A DNA stretch of 64,000 nt from Rhodoferax aquaticus (GCF_006974105.1 NZ_CP036282.1:3224001-3288000), one strand, 5' to 3'; shown: positions 44,272-54,016, counted from the stretch's first letter. Notes: a model not told the origin generated them from the sequence alone. A program made the numbers and translations.

Positions 44272-45284
44272 GGCGTACCCAGTGCCAGCAGGGCTGAGGC
44301 GATGGCAGCCACACCGCCACGCATCGGGTCCACCACGGGAAGACCCAGACGGGCTTGTAGTTCGTCCCGGTATGCGGACCAGGCGGCATCGGTCAGCTCG
44401 CAGGAGTTGATGCTGATACCTACGCAGCGCACCGCGGTGTTGGTCAATCGGGCAGCTTCCACATAGCGGTCTATCGCCAGCTGCAGATCCGGTATTGGAT
44501 GGTGCGGATAACCTTCGATGGTGGTGCGAGCCGGGTCATGGCACAGCACCAGCGCATCGGGTTGCGAGCCATGTAACAACCCCAGCGTGACGCCTGCATA
44601 GGCAGGGTGAAACAGCGCGCCCTGTCCTTCAATCACGTCCCAGTGACCGTCGGCATTGTCGGGAGACAGCTGTTCTGCTGCACCGGCCACAAAGTCGGAA
44701 ATGACAGCATCGATCGCCACACCCTCGCCAGCAATCATTACTCCGGTCTGTCCGGTTGCACGGAAGGTGGCCGCGCAACCTTGTGCCTGCAATGCTTTGG
44801 TCAGTGCCAACGCAGTGTACTTTTTGCCAAGTGCGCAATCAGTGCCTACCGTAAGCACGCGTTTGCCGCTGCGCCTGCGACCGGTACCGGCCGGAAAGGT
44901 CTGGTCGGAGTGGCGCACATCAATCAGCCGAGCACCACTGCGCGCGGCCGCAGCTACCAAGGTGGGGAATGTTGTCAGTCGGGTGTGCTGGCCACTGACC
45001 ACGTCCATACCGGCGTCTAGCGCCGCTTCCAGCTCTGCCAGCCAGTGCTGCGGCAAAGCACCGCCGACGGCCGCTACACCGACCACGATCGAACCAGCGC
45101 CCTGCTGCGCCGCCGCTGCGGGCGCGAGGCGGGGCAGCCCAAGGCTTACGCTACAGGCGGGAAGACTCCACTCGCCCATCACGTCATCGGGACACCAATC
45201 GCGCAGCCCGAAAGCGGTCTTGGCGTCAGACTTGATCGTCACATCGCCCAGAAATAGCAGATAGGGTTTGCGCAGTTGGTGCAT
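44268..45284 (-). CDS. dgcN: DUF1611 protein, DgcN-like N-acetyltransferase
   Basis: A 338-residue DUF1611 protein. HQLRKPYLLFLGDVTIKSDA is the typical N-terminus. The C-terminal P-loop-like domain has VGTDCALGKKYTALALTKAL and GQTGVMIAG, followed by IEGQGALFHPAYAGVTLGLL. DgcN has been described as the partner of DgcA in D-glutamate breakdown, acetylating D-Glu before racemisation. ATG 45284 is preferred (GGAAG 8 nt upstream), although ATG 45299 and a longer frame are open. It is first gene of a two-gene unit that diverges from the binding-protein gene. Confidence 0.82.
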   Translation of the reverse strand: MHQLRKPYLLFLGDVTIKSDAKTAFGLRDWCPDDVMGEWSLPACSVSLGLPRLAPAAAAQQGAGSIVVGVAAVGGALPQHWLAELEAALDAGMDVVSGQHTRLTTFPTLVAAAARSGARLIDVRHSDQTFPAGTGRRRSGKRVLTVGTDCALGKKYTALALTKALQAQGCAATFRATGQTGVMIAGEGVAIDAVISDFVAGAAEQLSPDNADGHWDVIEGQGALFHPAYAGVTLGLLHGSQPDALVLCHDPARTTIEGYPHHPIPDLQLAIDRYVEAARLTNTAVRCVGISINSCELTDAAWSAYRDELQARLGLPVVDPMRGGVAAIASALLALGTP

Positions 45285-45411
45285 CGCAGTTTCTTCCATA
45301 GTGTTCAGTTCAGGAGTGCCAAGCGTAAGCGCGAATCCGTCCCCCAAGACGGCGCCTACTCCTGACGGGATAGTCTGCTTCGGCATGGAATCGTGCGCGG
45401 TCAATAGGGCA

Positions 45412-45427
45412 TATCCCTTTGGGGATA
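45412..45427. promoter_or_regulatory. Inverted repeat in the dgcN/binding-protein divergent region
   Basis: TATCCC, 4-nt spacer TTTG, GGGATA: a 16-nt perfect symmetric site about midway between the divergent starts. It could be an operator, for example for the LuxR-type regulator encoded at 46296. Confidence 0.4.
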
Positions 45428-45518
45428 GATGTCGTTTTGGAGGGTGCCATCGGCCGTATTCTTGCGCGGACATGCGCTGTGCATGGCCCCTTCATCCGAA
45501 TCACTTTGAGGAAAAAAC

Positions 45519-46295
45519 ATGCAATTGAAGCACCTGCTCACCATCGTCGGCCTGGCCTGCGTGGTATCGGTTCAAGCCACCGAACTTAAGGAATTGCGCA
45601 TCGGCACCGATGCAACCTACGAGCCATTTGAATACAAGTCGCCCGATGGCAAGGTGATCGGATTCGAGGTCGATCTGGCCAATGCCATTTGTGCCGAGAT
45701 GAAGCGAAGCTGCGTGTTTGTGGAGTCTCCCTGGGACGGCATCATCCCTTCACTGTTGGCTAAGAAATTTGACGTGATCATCTCTGGGATGACGATCACC
45801 GACGAACGCCGCAAGACGGTCAGCTTCAGCAACAAAATGACTGATATTCCTTACCGCATCATCGTTAAGCGCGGCAGCGGTCAGGACGGCTCGCCAGCCT
45901 CGCTCAAGGGTAAGAAAATCGGTGTTCAGAAGGCGACCACCGAGGCCAACTTCGCTGAAAAATACTACGCCAAAGCCGGTGCCATGATCATGCGCTATGA
46001 ATCTACGCAAGATTCGTATCTCGACCTGAGCGCTGGCCGTGTGGATGCCTTGATCGGCAATTTGGTGGAAATGAAAATGGGGTTTCTGGCTAAGCCTGAG
46101 GGCAAACCTTTTGAATTTGCACCTTATGAATTGAAGGATCAGACTATCTTGGGGTACGGCGCGGGTGCGGCCATGCGCCAGAGCGACACCAAGCTCATGT
46201 CCGAATTCAATGCGGCTTTGAAAACGGTGCGCGCCAACGGCACCTATAAGAAAATTGCCGATAAGTACTTTGATTTCGACGTCTACGGCAAGTAG
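45519..46295 (+). CDS. Amino-acid ABC transporter substrate-binding protein
   Basis: A 258-residue periplasmic protein of the ArgT/HisJ class (SBP_bac_3). The signal peptide (HLLTIVGLACVVSVQA) is followed by ELRIGTDATYEPFEYKSPDG, then the binding signature GFEVDLANAICAEM and DGIIPSLLAKKFDVIISGMT. Family ligands are Arg, Lys, His, Gln or related amino acids. No permease or ATPase gene follows, so it must borrow a transporter from elsewhere. Its place beside dgcNA suggests that the ligand might be a D- or N-acyl-amino acid (inference). Confidence 0.9.
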   Translation: MQLKHLLTIVGLACVVSVQATELKELRIGTDATYEPFEYKSPDGKVIGFEVDLANAICAEMKRSCVFVESPWDGIIPSLLAKKFDVIISGMTITDERRKTVSFSNKMTDIPYRIIVKRGSGQDGSPASLKGKKIGVQKATTEANFAEKYYAKAGAMIMRYESTQDSYLDLSAGRVDALIGNLVEMKMGFLAKPEGKPFEFAPYELKDQTILGYGAGAAMRQSDTKLMSEFNAALKTVRANGTYKKIADKYFDFDVYGK

Positions 46296-47216
46296 TCAGG
46301 CAAGCAAAACAGGAAGCGCGGCCTCCAGCAGCCCTTTAGGTCTGCTGGAGGCCGGTGCTTTTTGGTAAATCCGTAGCGGGTCGTTGGTGCCGTCGGGCGA
46401 GGCAAACGGTATGCAATTGATAAACAACGAGAAGAGCTCGGCCTGCGATCCAATATCAAGCTTGCGGTGGATGTTCTTGCGGTGAATTTTGATGGTGCCT
46501 TCGCTGGTGCGAAGCCGCTCAGCCGTCAGTGCCGAAGAGTAACCGCTGATCATGTAAAACAGCACCTCGCGTTCACGCTTGGTCAGCAGCGAGCTGGCAA
46601 AGTTGGCGATCGTGCTTTGCACTTTGCGGTGCGTCAGTTGTTCAGTGTCCACCAATGAAGAGGCAGCGGTGAGCGCATGGTGCTTTTCCGCAGCAGCAAA
46701 AATCAGCGGAGCTATGGCCGTGACGGCGATGAAATCGGCATGTTGAAACTGAGGTTGTTTGATGCTGCGTTCGATAAATATGTTGAGTGCGGTGTCAGCA
46801 TTGATGCGCCACAGCAGGTCGATCGAATCGGACAGGCCGATTTGCGAGTAAAACACCCGGTAGTACTCGCTGTCATAAAAGTCGTCCGGCGCAACATCGC
46901 GTAACCAATACACCCCACTGGGGCAGCCCTGTAAAAACAACTGGTAGTTGGGGTCGAGCGCATAGGGGCCGGACAAGAAAGCATCTTCCGGCAGCTTGCG
47001 CTCCAGCGGGTTAAAGCGGTGCACGATGCGTCGCGGCCGTTGATGGCGGTGAAACACCATGACTCCGCCGGAATCCAGCGCGCAGGCGTTACCGAGCAAA
47101 CTCAACACGGTGTCGAACCAGTTGGCATCACCAATGGCCCCAGTCATCGCGGCCAGGGCTTTGACCAAGGCTGGGGTGAGTGGCAGAGACAGTTGGGATT
47201 GGTAAGGCGCATTCAT
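46296..47216 (-). CDS. LuxR-family transcriptional regulator
   Basis: A 306-residue protein. The C-terminal LuxR HTH (about 210-270) reads SLLTKREREVLFYMISGYSS, then LRTSEGTIKIHRKNIHRKL. The N-terminal 200 residues have no recognised ligand domain; they start with a region rich in Leu/Ala and contain an aromatic-rich block (DFYDSEYYRVFYSQI), as in GAF-like LuxR regulators beside amino acid or amine catabolic genes. It is convergent with the binding-protein gene, whose stop abuts its own. Probably controls dgcNA and the binding protein. Confidence 0.85.
   Translation of the reverse strand: MNAPYQSQLSLPLTPALVKALAAMTGAIGDANWFDTVLSLLGNACALDSGGVMVFHRHQRPRRIVHRFNPLERKLPEDAFLSGPYALDPNYQLFLQGCPSGVYWLRDVAPDDFYDSEYYRVFYSQIGLSDSIDLLWRINADTALNIFIERSIKQPQFQHADFIAVTAIAPLIFAAAEKHHALTAASSLVDTEQLTHRKVQSTIANFASSLLTKREREVLFYMISGYSSALTAERLRTSEGTIKIHRKNIHRKLDIGSQAELFSLFINCIPFASPDGTNDPLRIYQKAPASSRPKGLLEAALPVLLA
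46320..46363 (+). terminator. Terminator inside the 3' end of the LuxR gene
   Basis: GGCCTCCAGCAG (46320-46331) pairs with CTGCTGGAGGCC (46342-46353), with TTTTT at 46359-46363. It can terminate the binding-protein transcript while coding for the last residues of the LuxR protein on the other strand. Confidence 0.65.
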
Positions 47217-47660
47217 CTTCTAGAAGTGTAGCCCCGCCCTGCCGCCAAGAACAGGGGGGCTTTAAGGGGTGCATCGTTCGCTTGTCCCCGAGCGAGCACA
47301 GCCAGACAGCATAAACAGAAACCCCACCGTTTGAAGGTAGGGCCTTAACCACGCCTTTCGAGCGACGGAACATCGACTGGGTAATTCAACCACTTGGTGA
47401 CCGCAGGATTGCAAGTAGGTCACAGGTTTTTGGTTCCCCATCTTGCTGTCTTGAGCAGCTTGAGCAGCTTGAGCCATCACTATGGCGCAATCGCTGTTTG
47501 CCGCAATCACCCGCTGATGCGCTGATCCATGTCGCACTCCGGTGCTGCCTTGAGCGTCCAGCGGCGGGCATGGGGCAGTGCCAGCGGGAAGCCAAGTTAC
47601 TCCTGAATTCATAGCTGTTCGCGCACATTCCACGGGCGCTTGACGCAGATTTCGCATAAA
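47217..47660. other. Intergenic region without a recognised gene
   Basis: About 440 nt between the LuxR regulator start and the acnB terminator. It contains a short direct repeat (CTTGAGCAG units near 47453-47477) and dispersed repeat copy 10. Open frames here have no family resemblance. Confidence 0.5.
47605..47652 (+). repeat. Dispersed repeat copy 10
   Basis: TGAATTCATAGCTGTTCGCG, then CACATTCCACGGGCGCTTGA. Lies just outside the acnB terminator. Confidence 0.75.
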
Positions 47661-47692
47661 AAAAGCCCCATAGCTCACGCCATGGGGCTTTT
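47661..47692 (-). terminator. Terminator of acnB
   Basis: AAAAGCCCCAT (47661-47671) pairs with ATGGGGCTTTT (47682-47692), with an A-run that becomes the T-tail on the minus strand. Confidence 0.85.
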
Positions 47693-47715
47693 GCCCGTAG
47701 GGCTAACTCAGGCGC

Positions 47716-50307
47716 TTAGGCCGTTGTCTTCACCGTGGCAGCAGACTCGGTGTAGTCACTGATCTTGTCAAAGTTCAGGTACTGATACACCTTGTCGCTG
47801 GCGGCAGTCAGCACGCCCATGTCCGCTAGGTACTCTTCCTTGGTAGGAATGCGGCCCAGCTTGGAGGCAATGGCTGCCAGTTCGGCAGAGCCGAGGTACA
47901 CATTGCTGTTCTTGCCCAAGCGGTTCGGGAAGTTGCGGGTCGAGGTAGAGAACACAGTTGCGCCCTCTTTCACCTGCGCCTGGTTACCCATGCACAAGCT
48001 GCAGCCTGGCATTTCCATGCGGGCACCGGCACCACCCAGCACACCGTAGTGGCCTTCGTCGCTCAGTTGCTTGGCGTCCATCTTGGTAGGTGGTGCGATC
48101 CACAGCTTGACTGGGATGTCGCGCTTGCCTTCCATCAGCTTGGACGCTGCACGGAAGTGGCCAATGTTGGTCATGCACGATCCGATGAACACTTCGTCGA
48201 TCTTGGCACCGGCCACTTCGGCCAATGTCTTCACATCGTCCGGATCGTTGGGGCATGCCACGATAGGTTCGTGGATGTCGGCCAAGTCGATCTCGATGAC
48301 GGCTGCGTACTCCGCATCTGCGTCGCCCTTAAGCAGCTCGGGGTTCTTGAGCCAGGCTTCCTGGGCTGCGATACGGCGGGCCAAGGTGCGGGCATCGGAG
48401 TAACCATTGGCAATCATCCACTTCATCATGGTGATGTTGCTGTTGACGTACTCTTGGATCGGCTCTTTGTTCAGGTGCACGGTGCAACCTGCGGCAGAGC
48501 GCTCAGCAGACGCGTCGGACAACTCAAACGCCTGCTCGACCTTCAGGTCTGGCAAGCCTTCGATCTCCAAGATGCGGCCAGAGAAGATGTTCTTCTTGCC
48601 CTTCTTCTCGACGGTCAGCAGGCCGGCCTTGATCGCGTACAGCGGAATGGCATTCACCAAGTCACGCAGGGTCACGCCAGGCTGCATCTTGCCCTTGAAG
48701 CGCACCAGCACCGACTCAGGCATGTCCAAAGGCATCACGCCCGTTGCGGCAGCAAACGCAACCAAACCGGAACCTGCAGGGAAGCTGATCCCGATAGGGA
48801 AGCGGGTGTGGCTGTCGCCACCGGTGCCCACGGTGTCTGGCAGCAACAGGCGGTTGAGCCAGGAATGGATCACGCCGTCACCGGGGCGCAAGCTGATACC
48901 GCCGCGGGTGCTGATGAAGTCAGGCAGCTCGTGGTGCATCTTCACGTCCACTGGCTTGGGGTAAGCCGCAGTGTGGCAGAAGGACTGCATCACCAAGTCA
49001 GCAGAGAAGCCCAGGCAAGCCAAGTCTTTCAGCTCGTCGCGGGTCATCGGGCCGGTGGTGTCTTGCGAGCCAACCGAAGTCATCTTGGGTTCGCAGTAGG
49101 TACCGGGGCGCACGCCTTGGCCTTCGGGCAAACCACATGCACGACCAACCATCTTCTGGGCCAGGCTAAAACCCTTCTTGGTGTCAGCGGGGTTCTGGGG
49201 CAGGCGGAACAGCGTGGAAGGTGCCAGGCCCAAAGCTTCACGGGCTTTGGCAGTCAGGCCACGGCCGATGATCAAGGGAATACGGCCACCAGCGCGCACT
49301 TCGTCAAACAGCACATCGCTCTTGACTTCGAAAGATGCAATCTCTTTGCCGTCCTTGAAAGCCTTACCGTCATAGGGGCGCAGTTCCACCACATCGCCCA
49401 TGGCCATTTGACTCACGTCCAACTCAATCGGCAACGCGCCGGAGTCTTCCATAGTGTTGTAAAAAATCGGGGCAATTTTGCCGCCCAGACAGACCCCACC
49501 GAACCGCTTGTTAGGGACAAATGGAATGTCCTCGCCGGTAAACCACAACACGGAGTTGGTCGCTGACTTGCGCGACGAACCCGTACCCACCACATCGCCC
49601 ACGTAGGCCACGAGATTGCCCTTTGCGCGCAGTTCTTCCAGGAACTTGACCGGGCCACGCTTGCCATCTTCTTCAGGGGTAATACCGGGGCGGGCATTCT
49701 TGTGCATTGCCAACGCATGCAAAGGAATGTCAGGGCGGCTCCAAGCGTCGGGTGCAGGAGATAGGTCGTCGGTATTGATTTCTCCAGCGACCTTGAAAAT
49801 GCTGACCGTAATGGACTTGGGCACTTCAGGGCGGCTGGTAAACCACTCGGCATCGGCCCAGCTCTGCAGCACGGCTTTAGCGAAAGTGTTGCCCTTGTCG
49901 GCCTTTTCCTTCACGTCATGGAACTGGTCGAACATCAGCAAGGTTTTCTTCAGGCCCTCTGCAGCTTCGGCGGCCACGGCAGCGTCATCCAGCAGATCCA
50001 CCATGGGGCTGATGTTGTAGCCGCCCAGCATGGTGCCCAGCAACTCAGTGGCGCGGGCCCGGGAGATCAGGGCGCACTTTTCAGTGCCGTGGGCCACAGC
50101 AGCCAAGTAGCTGGCTTTGACCTTGGCAGCATCGTCCACACCTGCGGGCACGCGGTGGGTAATCAGTTCGACGAGCGTTGCCTCTTCGTCGGCGGGGGGC
50201 GACTTCAGCAACTCAATCAACTCACCCGTTTGTTTGGCGGTCAAAGGCAAAGGGGGAATACCCAAGGCAGCGCGTTCGGCTACGTGGTCTCGGTAAGCTT
50301 TCAACAT
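47716..50307 (-). CDS. acnB: Bifunctional aconitate hydratase 2 / 2-methylisocitrate dehydratase
   Basis: An 863-residue AcnB-type aconitase. The N-terminal HEAT-like domain begins [20 protein letters not shown]. The swivel domain ([20 protein letters not shown]) comes before the catalytic core, the order specific to AcnB. [4Fe-4S] cluster Cys lie in [13 protein letters not shown] and GCSLCMGNQ. It interconverts citrate and isocitrate in the TCA cycle. ATG 50307 has AAGGAG 8 nt upstream. It belongs to the TCA gene block of this window. Confidence 0.96.
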   Translation of the reverse strand: MLKAYRDHVAERAALGIPPLPLTAKQTGELIELLKSPPADEEATLVELITHRVPAGVDDAAKVKASYLAAVAHGTEKCALISRARATELLGTMLGGYNISPMVDLLDDAAVAAEAAEGLKKTLLMFDQFHDVKEKADKGNTFAKAVLQSWADAEWFTSRPEVPKSITVSIFKVAGEINTDDLSPAPDAWSRPDIPLHALAMHKNARPGITPEEDGKRGPVKFLEELRAKGNLVAYVGDVVGTGSSRKSATNSVLWFTGEDIPFVPNKRFGGVCLGGKIAPIFYNTMEDSGALPIELDVSQMAMGDVVELRPYDGKAFKDGKEIASFEVKSDVLFDEVRAGGRIPLIIGRGLTAKAREALGLAPSTLFRLPQNPADTKKGFSLAQKMVGRACGLPEGQGVRPGTYCEPKMTSVGSQDTTGPMTRDELKDLACLGFSADLVMQSFCHTAAYPKPVDVKMHHELPDFISTRGGISLRPGDGVIHSWLNRLLLPDTVGTGGDSHTRFPIGISFPAGSGLVAFAAATGVMPLDMPESVLVRFKGKMQPGVTLRDLVNAIPLYAIKAGLLTVEKKGKKNIFSGRILEIEGLPDLKVEQAFELSDASAERSAAGCTVHLNKEPIQEYVNSNITMMKWMIANGYSDARTLARRIAAQEAWLKNPELLKGDADAEYAAVIEIDLADIHEPIVACPNDPDDVKTLAEVAGAKIDEVFIGSCMTNIGHFRAASKLMEGKRDIPVKLWIAPPTKMDAKQLSDEGHYGVLGGAGARMEMPGCSLCMGNQAQVKEGATVFSTSTRNFPNRLGKNSNVYLGSAELAAIASKLGRIPTKEEYLADMGVLTAASDKVYQYLNFDKISDYTESAATVKTTA

Positions 50308-50342
50308 CTTGTTCACTCCTTAAAAATTGGTAATTTGGCTGC

Positions 50343-50388
50343 TTGCGCCCATCTTATATGCGCAAGCCGCTATCTATTTAGTAGCAGT
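50343..50388 (-). repeat. Dispersed repeat copy 11
   Basis: Minus strand: CTGCTACTAAATAGATAGCG, then GCTTGCGCATATAAGATGGG. It overlaps the last codons and supplies the stop codon (TAG) of the secreted protein gene at 50374. Confidence 0.75.
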
Positions 50389-50955
50389 AGCAACACCCTG
50401 ACCCGCTGGCGGGACAAGCACAGGAAGGGTCGCAACCGTACCGATTGGGGCGTCCAGCAAGCCGGGGCCGCCGGCACTTTCCATGGCTTTGGCGACTGCG
50501 GTGGCCTCCGGGCTCATGCAAGCATCAGCCAAGCGTTTGCCTTGCTTCTGGTTCATGAGCATAGATTTGTTGGCCAATTGCAACCACACCCAGCCTGAGG
50601 CCACATCCTCTAGGCGCACTGCCCCCGTGCTGGTAGCCACAGGGATCATGGAACGTCGCTCTCGCCCAAGTTGGACGAAAAAACGACCAGGCATCTGGGT
50701 ATCGCGGGATACATGGACGCGCGCGTCCAACTCGCAGGGTAACTCGCCGACATGTACTCGGTCTGCGAGCAGCATTTGTTCCTCTGAAATAGCCTCAAAG
50801 GCAGCGATCGCTGGCACGGGCGCTGCTTTGGCCTTTGCAGGCAAGCGCTTAACAGGCGCTGGTTTGGCGCTGGACGAGGCATTGGTGCTCTGGGCCTGGG
50901 CACCTGCAAACCCCAAACCCATGGACATGAAGAAAACCATAAATGCGTGACGCAT
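50374..50955 (-). CDS. Secreted protein of unknown function
   Basis: A 193-residue protein with a signal peptide (FMVFFMSMGLGFAGAQAQ). A Lys/Ala/Pro-rich linker and a mature domain with ADRVHVGELPCELDARVHVS, RFFVQLGRERRSM and GWVWLQLANKSMLMNQKQGK follow. Two Cys may form a disulfide. No family recognised. The stop codon lies inside dispersed repeat copy 11, so the original C-terminus may have been longer. Same direction as the CitE-like gene, 18 nt downstream of it. Confidence 0.65.
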   Translation of the reverse strand: MRHAFMVFFMSMGLGFAGAQAQSTNASSSAKPAPVKRLPAKAKAAPVPAIAAFEAISEEQMLLADRVHVGELPCELDARVHVSRDTQMPGRFFVQLGRERRSMIPVATSTGAVRLEDVASGWVWLQLANKSMLMNQKQGKRLADACMSPEATAVAKAMESAGGPGLLDAPIGTVATLPVLVPPAGQGVATATK

Positions 50956-50973
50956 GCTGTTCCTATCCGTGCA

Positions 50974-52014
50974 CTAGGCACTAAAAAATGAACTAAGTTC
51001 AGCCGGCATGGCAATTCCCGTTTGGTGGGCGCGCTCCAGTACCTGCCAGTAATAGCGAAAGCTCGCACGGTCATGCAATGCGCCAGCGACAGAAATGGGG
51101 GCCCACTGTGCGGCATGGGCTTTCACAATAATCTCGGTCGCTTGGTCCACGGCCTGCGCACTGGGAGAGAAAGCCTTGAGGATGGGCCGAATCTGGCTAG
51201 GATGGATGCTCCACATGCGGGTGTAGCCCAGGGCCGATGCCGCGTAGCGCGCAGCACGCTCCATGGCAGCCGAATCGCTGAACTCTGTCACCACGCAATG
51301 CGAAGGCACCTTGCCGCTTGCATGGCAGGCACTGGCAATCTCGGTCTTGGCACGCACCACCAAAGGATGGTGAAACTGGTCCAAGCCATGGCTATCCGTT
51401 GCGCCACGTACACCCATCGCACTGGCGGGTATGGCCCCCGCATGGGAAGAAACAAAGTCCATCAAGCCAAAGCTCACCGACTGCACCCGGGGATGTGCCG
51501 CAATTTCATAGACGCGATGTACTGCGCCTGGGGACTCCACCAATACATGGATGGGCAGCACCTGGGCTTGAATTGGTGTGGCAGCGTCGATGGCGCGCAA
51601 GGCCCTATCCACATCGACCACAGACTCCACTTTGGGCAGCATGACGTAGCTCAGTGCTTGCGCAGCGCCCCCCACAATGGTTTCCACATCCGACAAAAAA
51701 GCAGGGTGATCCACCGCATGTAGGCGAACCCCTACGCGCGGAACCACCTCATTCGCTCCCAAATTGATAGCAGACTGCGCACTATTGGCGAGCGCAACCA
51801 CCATATTTGCCTGATCCACCTCACCCCCAACGGGTGCACCGTCTTCGCAATCCAACGTTACGTCAAAAACACAAGTACCAAACTCCTGCGCCATCTCACG
51901 CTGAAGTTGCAGGCTCTTGCGCATCCGCGCTTCCACGCCGCTGTAGTGATCACAAACAGGCAACAAGCCTGCCCCACTTTGGGCACCCAGCAGCACTTCG
52001 CGCGGATGGCTCAT
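50974..52014 (-). CDS. HpcH/HpaI aldolase / CitE-like CoA ester lyase
   Basis: A 346-residue TIM-barrel protein. Its features match the CitE-like (malyl-CoA/citramalyl-CoA lyase) group: FDVTLDCEDGAPVGGEVDQA (metal-binding Asp/Glu), VVPRVGVRLHAVDHPAF with the substrate Arg, LPKVESVVDVDRAL and RMWSIHPSQIRPI. It probably cleaves or forms a C4-C5 hydroxyacyl-CoA. The gene lies between acnB and mdh, so a link to C4/C5 acid metabolism is plausible. ATG 52014 was chosen over an upstream TTG. Confidence 0.85.
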   Translation of the reverse strand: MSHPREVLLGAQSGAGLLPVCDHYSGVEARMRKSLQLQREMAQEFGTCVFDVTLDCEDGAPVGGEVDQANMVVALANSAQSAINLGANEVVPRVGVRLHAVDHPAFLSDVETIVGGAAQALSYVMLPKVESVVDVDRALRAIDAATPIQAQVLPIHVLVESPGAVHRVYEIAAHPRVQSVSFGLMDFVSSHAGAIPASAMGVRGATDSHGLDQFHHPLVVRAKTEIASACHASGKVPSHCVVTEFSDSAAMERAARYAASALGYTRMWSIHPSQIRPILKAFSPSAQAVDQATEIIVKAHAAQWAPISVAGALHDRASFRYYWQVLERAHQTGIAMPAELSSFFSA

Positions 52015-52040
52015 GAACGTAACTCGCTCAGCCAAATCGC

Positions 52041-53027
52041 TTAGAGCAAGTGGGCAACGCCAGCTTGTTCGTCTTGCAACTCTTTCAAGGTCACGTTGAT
52101 GCGTTCTTGGGAGAACGCATCGACGTCTAGGCCTTCCACCACTTTGTATTCGCCGCCTTCACAGGTCACTGCGTAGCCAAACATGGTGTCTTTAGGAATG
52201 CCGTATTGGCCATCCGAAGGGATACCCATGGTGACCCACTTGCCATTGGTGCCCAAGGCCCAGTCACGCATGTGGTCGATGGCTGCATTGGCAGCAGAAG
52301 CCGCGGACGACACGCCACGTGCCGCGATGATGGCTGCACCGCGCTTGCCAACAGTAGGCAAGAAGGTGTTGGCATTCCACTCGTGGTCGTTGATCATGTC
52401 CTTCACGCTTTGTCCATTCACAGTAGCGAAACGGTAGTCGGCGTACATCGTGGGTGAGTGGTTGCCCCACACCGCCATTTTTTCGATATCGGCCACAGCC
52501 TTGCCGGTCTTGGCAGCGATTTGGCTCAGGGCGCGGTTGTGGTCCAGACGCAGCATGGCGGTGAAGTTCTTGCGTGGCAGGTCAGGCGCGCTCTTCATGG
52601 CAATGTAAGCGTTGGTGTTGGCAGGGTTGCCGACCACCAAGACCTTCACGTTGCGGCTAGCCACTGCATTCAGCGCTTTACCTTGTGCAGTGAAGATTTC
52701 TGCATTCACGGCCAACAACTCGGCACGTTCCATGCCTGGGCCACGTGGACGCGAACCGATCAACAAGGCGTAGTCCACGTCCTTGAAGGCAGCCAAGGGG
52801 TCGCTGTGCGCTTCGATGCCCACCAACAATGGGAATGCGCAGTCTTGCAACTCCATGATCACGCCTTGCAGCGCTTGCTGGGCTTTTTCAACAGGAACTT
52901 CCAACAGGCTCAACACCACGGGTTGGTCTTTGCCCAACATCTCGCCAGAGGCGATGCGAAACAAAATGGCGTAACCGATTTGACCTGCTGCGCCAGTGAC
53001 GGCAACGCGAACGGGCTTCTTGCTCAT
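52041..53027 (-). CDS. mdh: Malate dehydrogenase
   Basis: A 328-residue NAD-dependent enzyme of the cytosolic-type MDH group. It has the nucleotide fold [20 protein letters not shown], the catalytic Asp/Arg in [12 protein letters not shown] and the His in [13 protein letters not shown]. It oxidises malate to oxaloacetate in the TCA cycle. GGAG stands 9 nt before ATG 53027. It is divergent from the GntR regulator, with a palindrome between. Confidence 0.96.
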   Translation of the reverse strand: MSKKPVRVAVTGAAGQIGYAILFRIASGEMLGKDQPVVLSLLEVPVEKAQQALQGVIMELQDCAFPLLVGIEAHSDPLAAFKDVDYALLIGSRPRGPGMERAELLAVNAEIFTAQGKALNAVASRNVKVLVVGNPANTNAYIAMKSAPDLPRKNFTAMLRLDHNRALSQIAAKTGKAVADIEKMAVWGNHSPTMYADYRFATVNGQSVKDMINDHEWNANTFLPTVGKRGAAIIAARGVSSAASAANAAIDHMRDWALGTNGKWVTMGIPSDGQYGIPKDTMFGYAVTCEGGEYKVVEGLDVDAFSQERINVTLKELQDEQAGVAHLL

Positions 53028-53149
53028 GGTGAAAACTCCAGGAAGGTTGTAAAAATGACCACTGTCCGGACCGCATTTCCATAAATGCCAAACCCCGGCA
53101 GAATGCCGCACAGTTTAACGCCGATTTAAGTCGCCGGTCAATTTGTCTT

Positions 53150-53167
53150 ATGTCTTATATAAGATAT
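53150..53167. promoter_or_regulatory. Palindromic operator candidate between mdh and gntR
   Basis: TCTTATATAAGA (53153-53164) is a perfect 12-bp palindrome, extended to 16 of 18 symmetric positions. It lies 52 nt before the GntR start and 126 nt upstream of mdh, a natural place for a regulator to control both. Confidence 0.5.
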
Positions 53168-53215
53168 GATTCACGCCAAATTTAACACTGACTTACGGCT
53201 TACAGAATTCGCCTC

Positions 53216-54016
53216 ATGAGCAACACAATCTCCCCCCAAAGCGACAGCGCATCCGCCGCTGCGGTGGGCATTGCGTCAGCGGCGCCGCAAACACCAGCCT
53301 TCAGTCCCTTGTACCAGCAAATCAAGGCACTGATATTGCACAGCCTGCAAGCCGGCGAATGGAAGCCCAGCGCCGCCATACCGAGCGAAATGGAACTGGC
53401 CACGCGCTACAAGGTCAGCCAAGGCACGGTCCGCAAAGCCATTGATGAACTGGCGACTGAAAATTTGTTGATTCGCCGCCAAGGCAAAGGCACTTTTGTT
53501 GCGACCCATGCTGAGCAAACGGTGCGCTATCGCTTTTTGAAGCTGCACCCCGACAATGGCGACCCCAATAGCGAAGGTCCGGCAGGACGAAAAATTATTG
53601 ATTGCAAGCGCTCACGTGCCACGGCCGATGTAGCACGCGCACTAGGCCTACGAGCGGGCGACGCGGTATTGCAAGTACGCCGCGTACTCTCATTCGCTGG
53701 AAAACCGACAATTTTGGAAGAGCTATGGCTGCCGGGCACGCCGTTTAAGGGGCTCACCGCAGAGCGTCTTGACGACTACGATGGCCCGATGTATGGGCTG
53801 TTTGAGACCGAGTTTGGTGTCCGCATGGTCCGTGCCGAAGAAAAAATTCGCGCCATCTTGCCTGATGAGGTCCAGTCAGGCCTACTACAAACAGCAATAA
53901 CCACGCCGCTCTTAAGCGTGGAACGCATCGCCTACACTTATAACGATGTGCCCATGGAGTTGCGCCGGGGCCTGTATTTGACGGATACGCATTACTACCG
54001 CAACGAATTAAATTGA
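53216..54016 (+). CDS. GntR-family regulator (HutC/UTRA subfamily)
   Basis: A 266-residue repressor. An N-terminal GntR winged helix at about 35-105 (SPLYQQIKALILHSLQAGEW, IPSEMELATRYKVSQGTVRK) is followed by a UTRA effector domain that ends with ERIAYTYNDVPMELRRGLYL. HutC-type regulators sense small metabolites such as organic acids. Location between mdh and sdhC suggests control of the TCA genes. It begins 188 nt from mdh, on the other strand. Confidence 0.9.
   Translation: MSNTISPQSDSASAAAVGIASAAPQTPAFSPLYQQIKALILHSLQAGEWKPSAAIPSEMELATRYKVSQGTVRKAIDELATENLLIRRQGKGTFVATHAEQTVRYRFLKLHPDNGDPNSEGPAGRKIIDCKRSRATADVARALGLRAGDAVLQVRRVLSFAGKPTILEELWLPGTPFKGLTAERLDDYDGPMYGLFETEFGVRMVRAEEKIRAILPDEVQSGLLQTAITTPLLSVERIAYTYNDVPMELRRGLYLTDTHYYRNELN

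Noticed and set aside
47262..47678. 138-codon minus-strand frame before acnB's terminator
   Set aside because: It spans a dispersed repeat and short tandem repeats and shows no protein family pattern.
48049..49566. 505-codon open frame on the plus strand
   Set aside because: Antisense shadow of acnB; composition is typical of a reverse-frame artefact.
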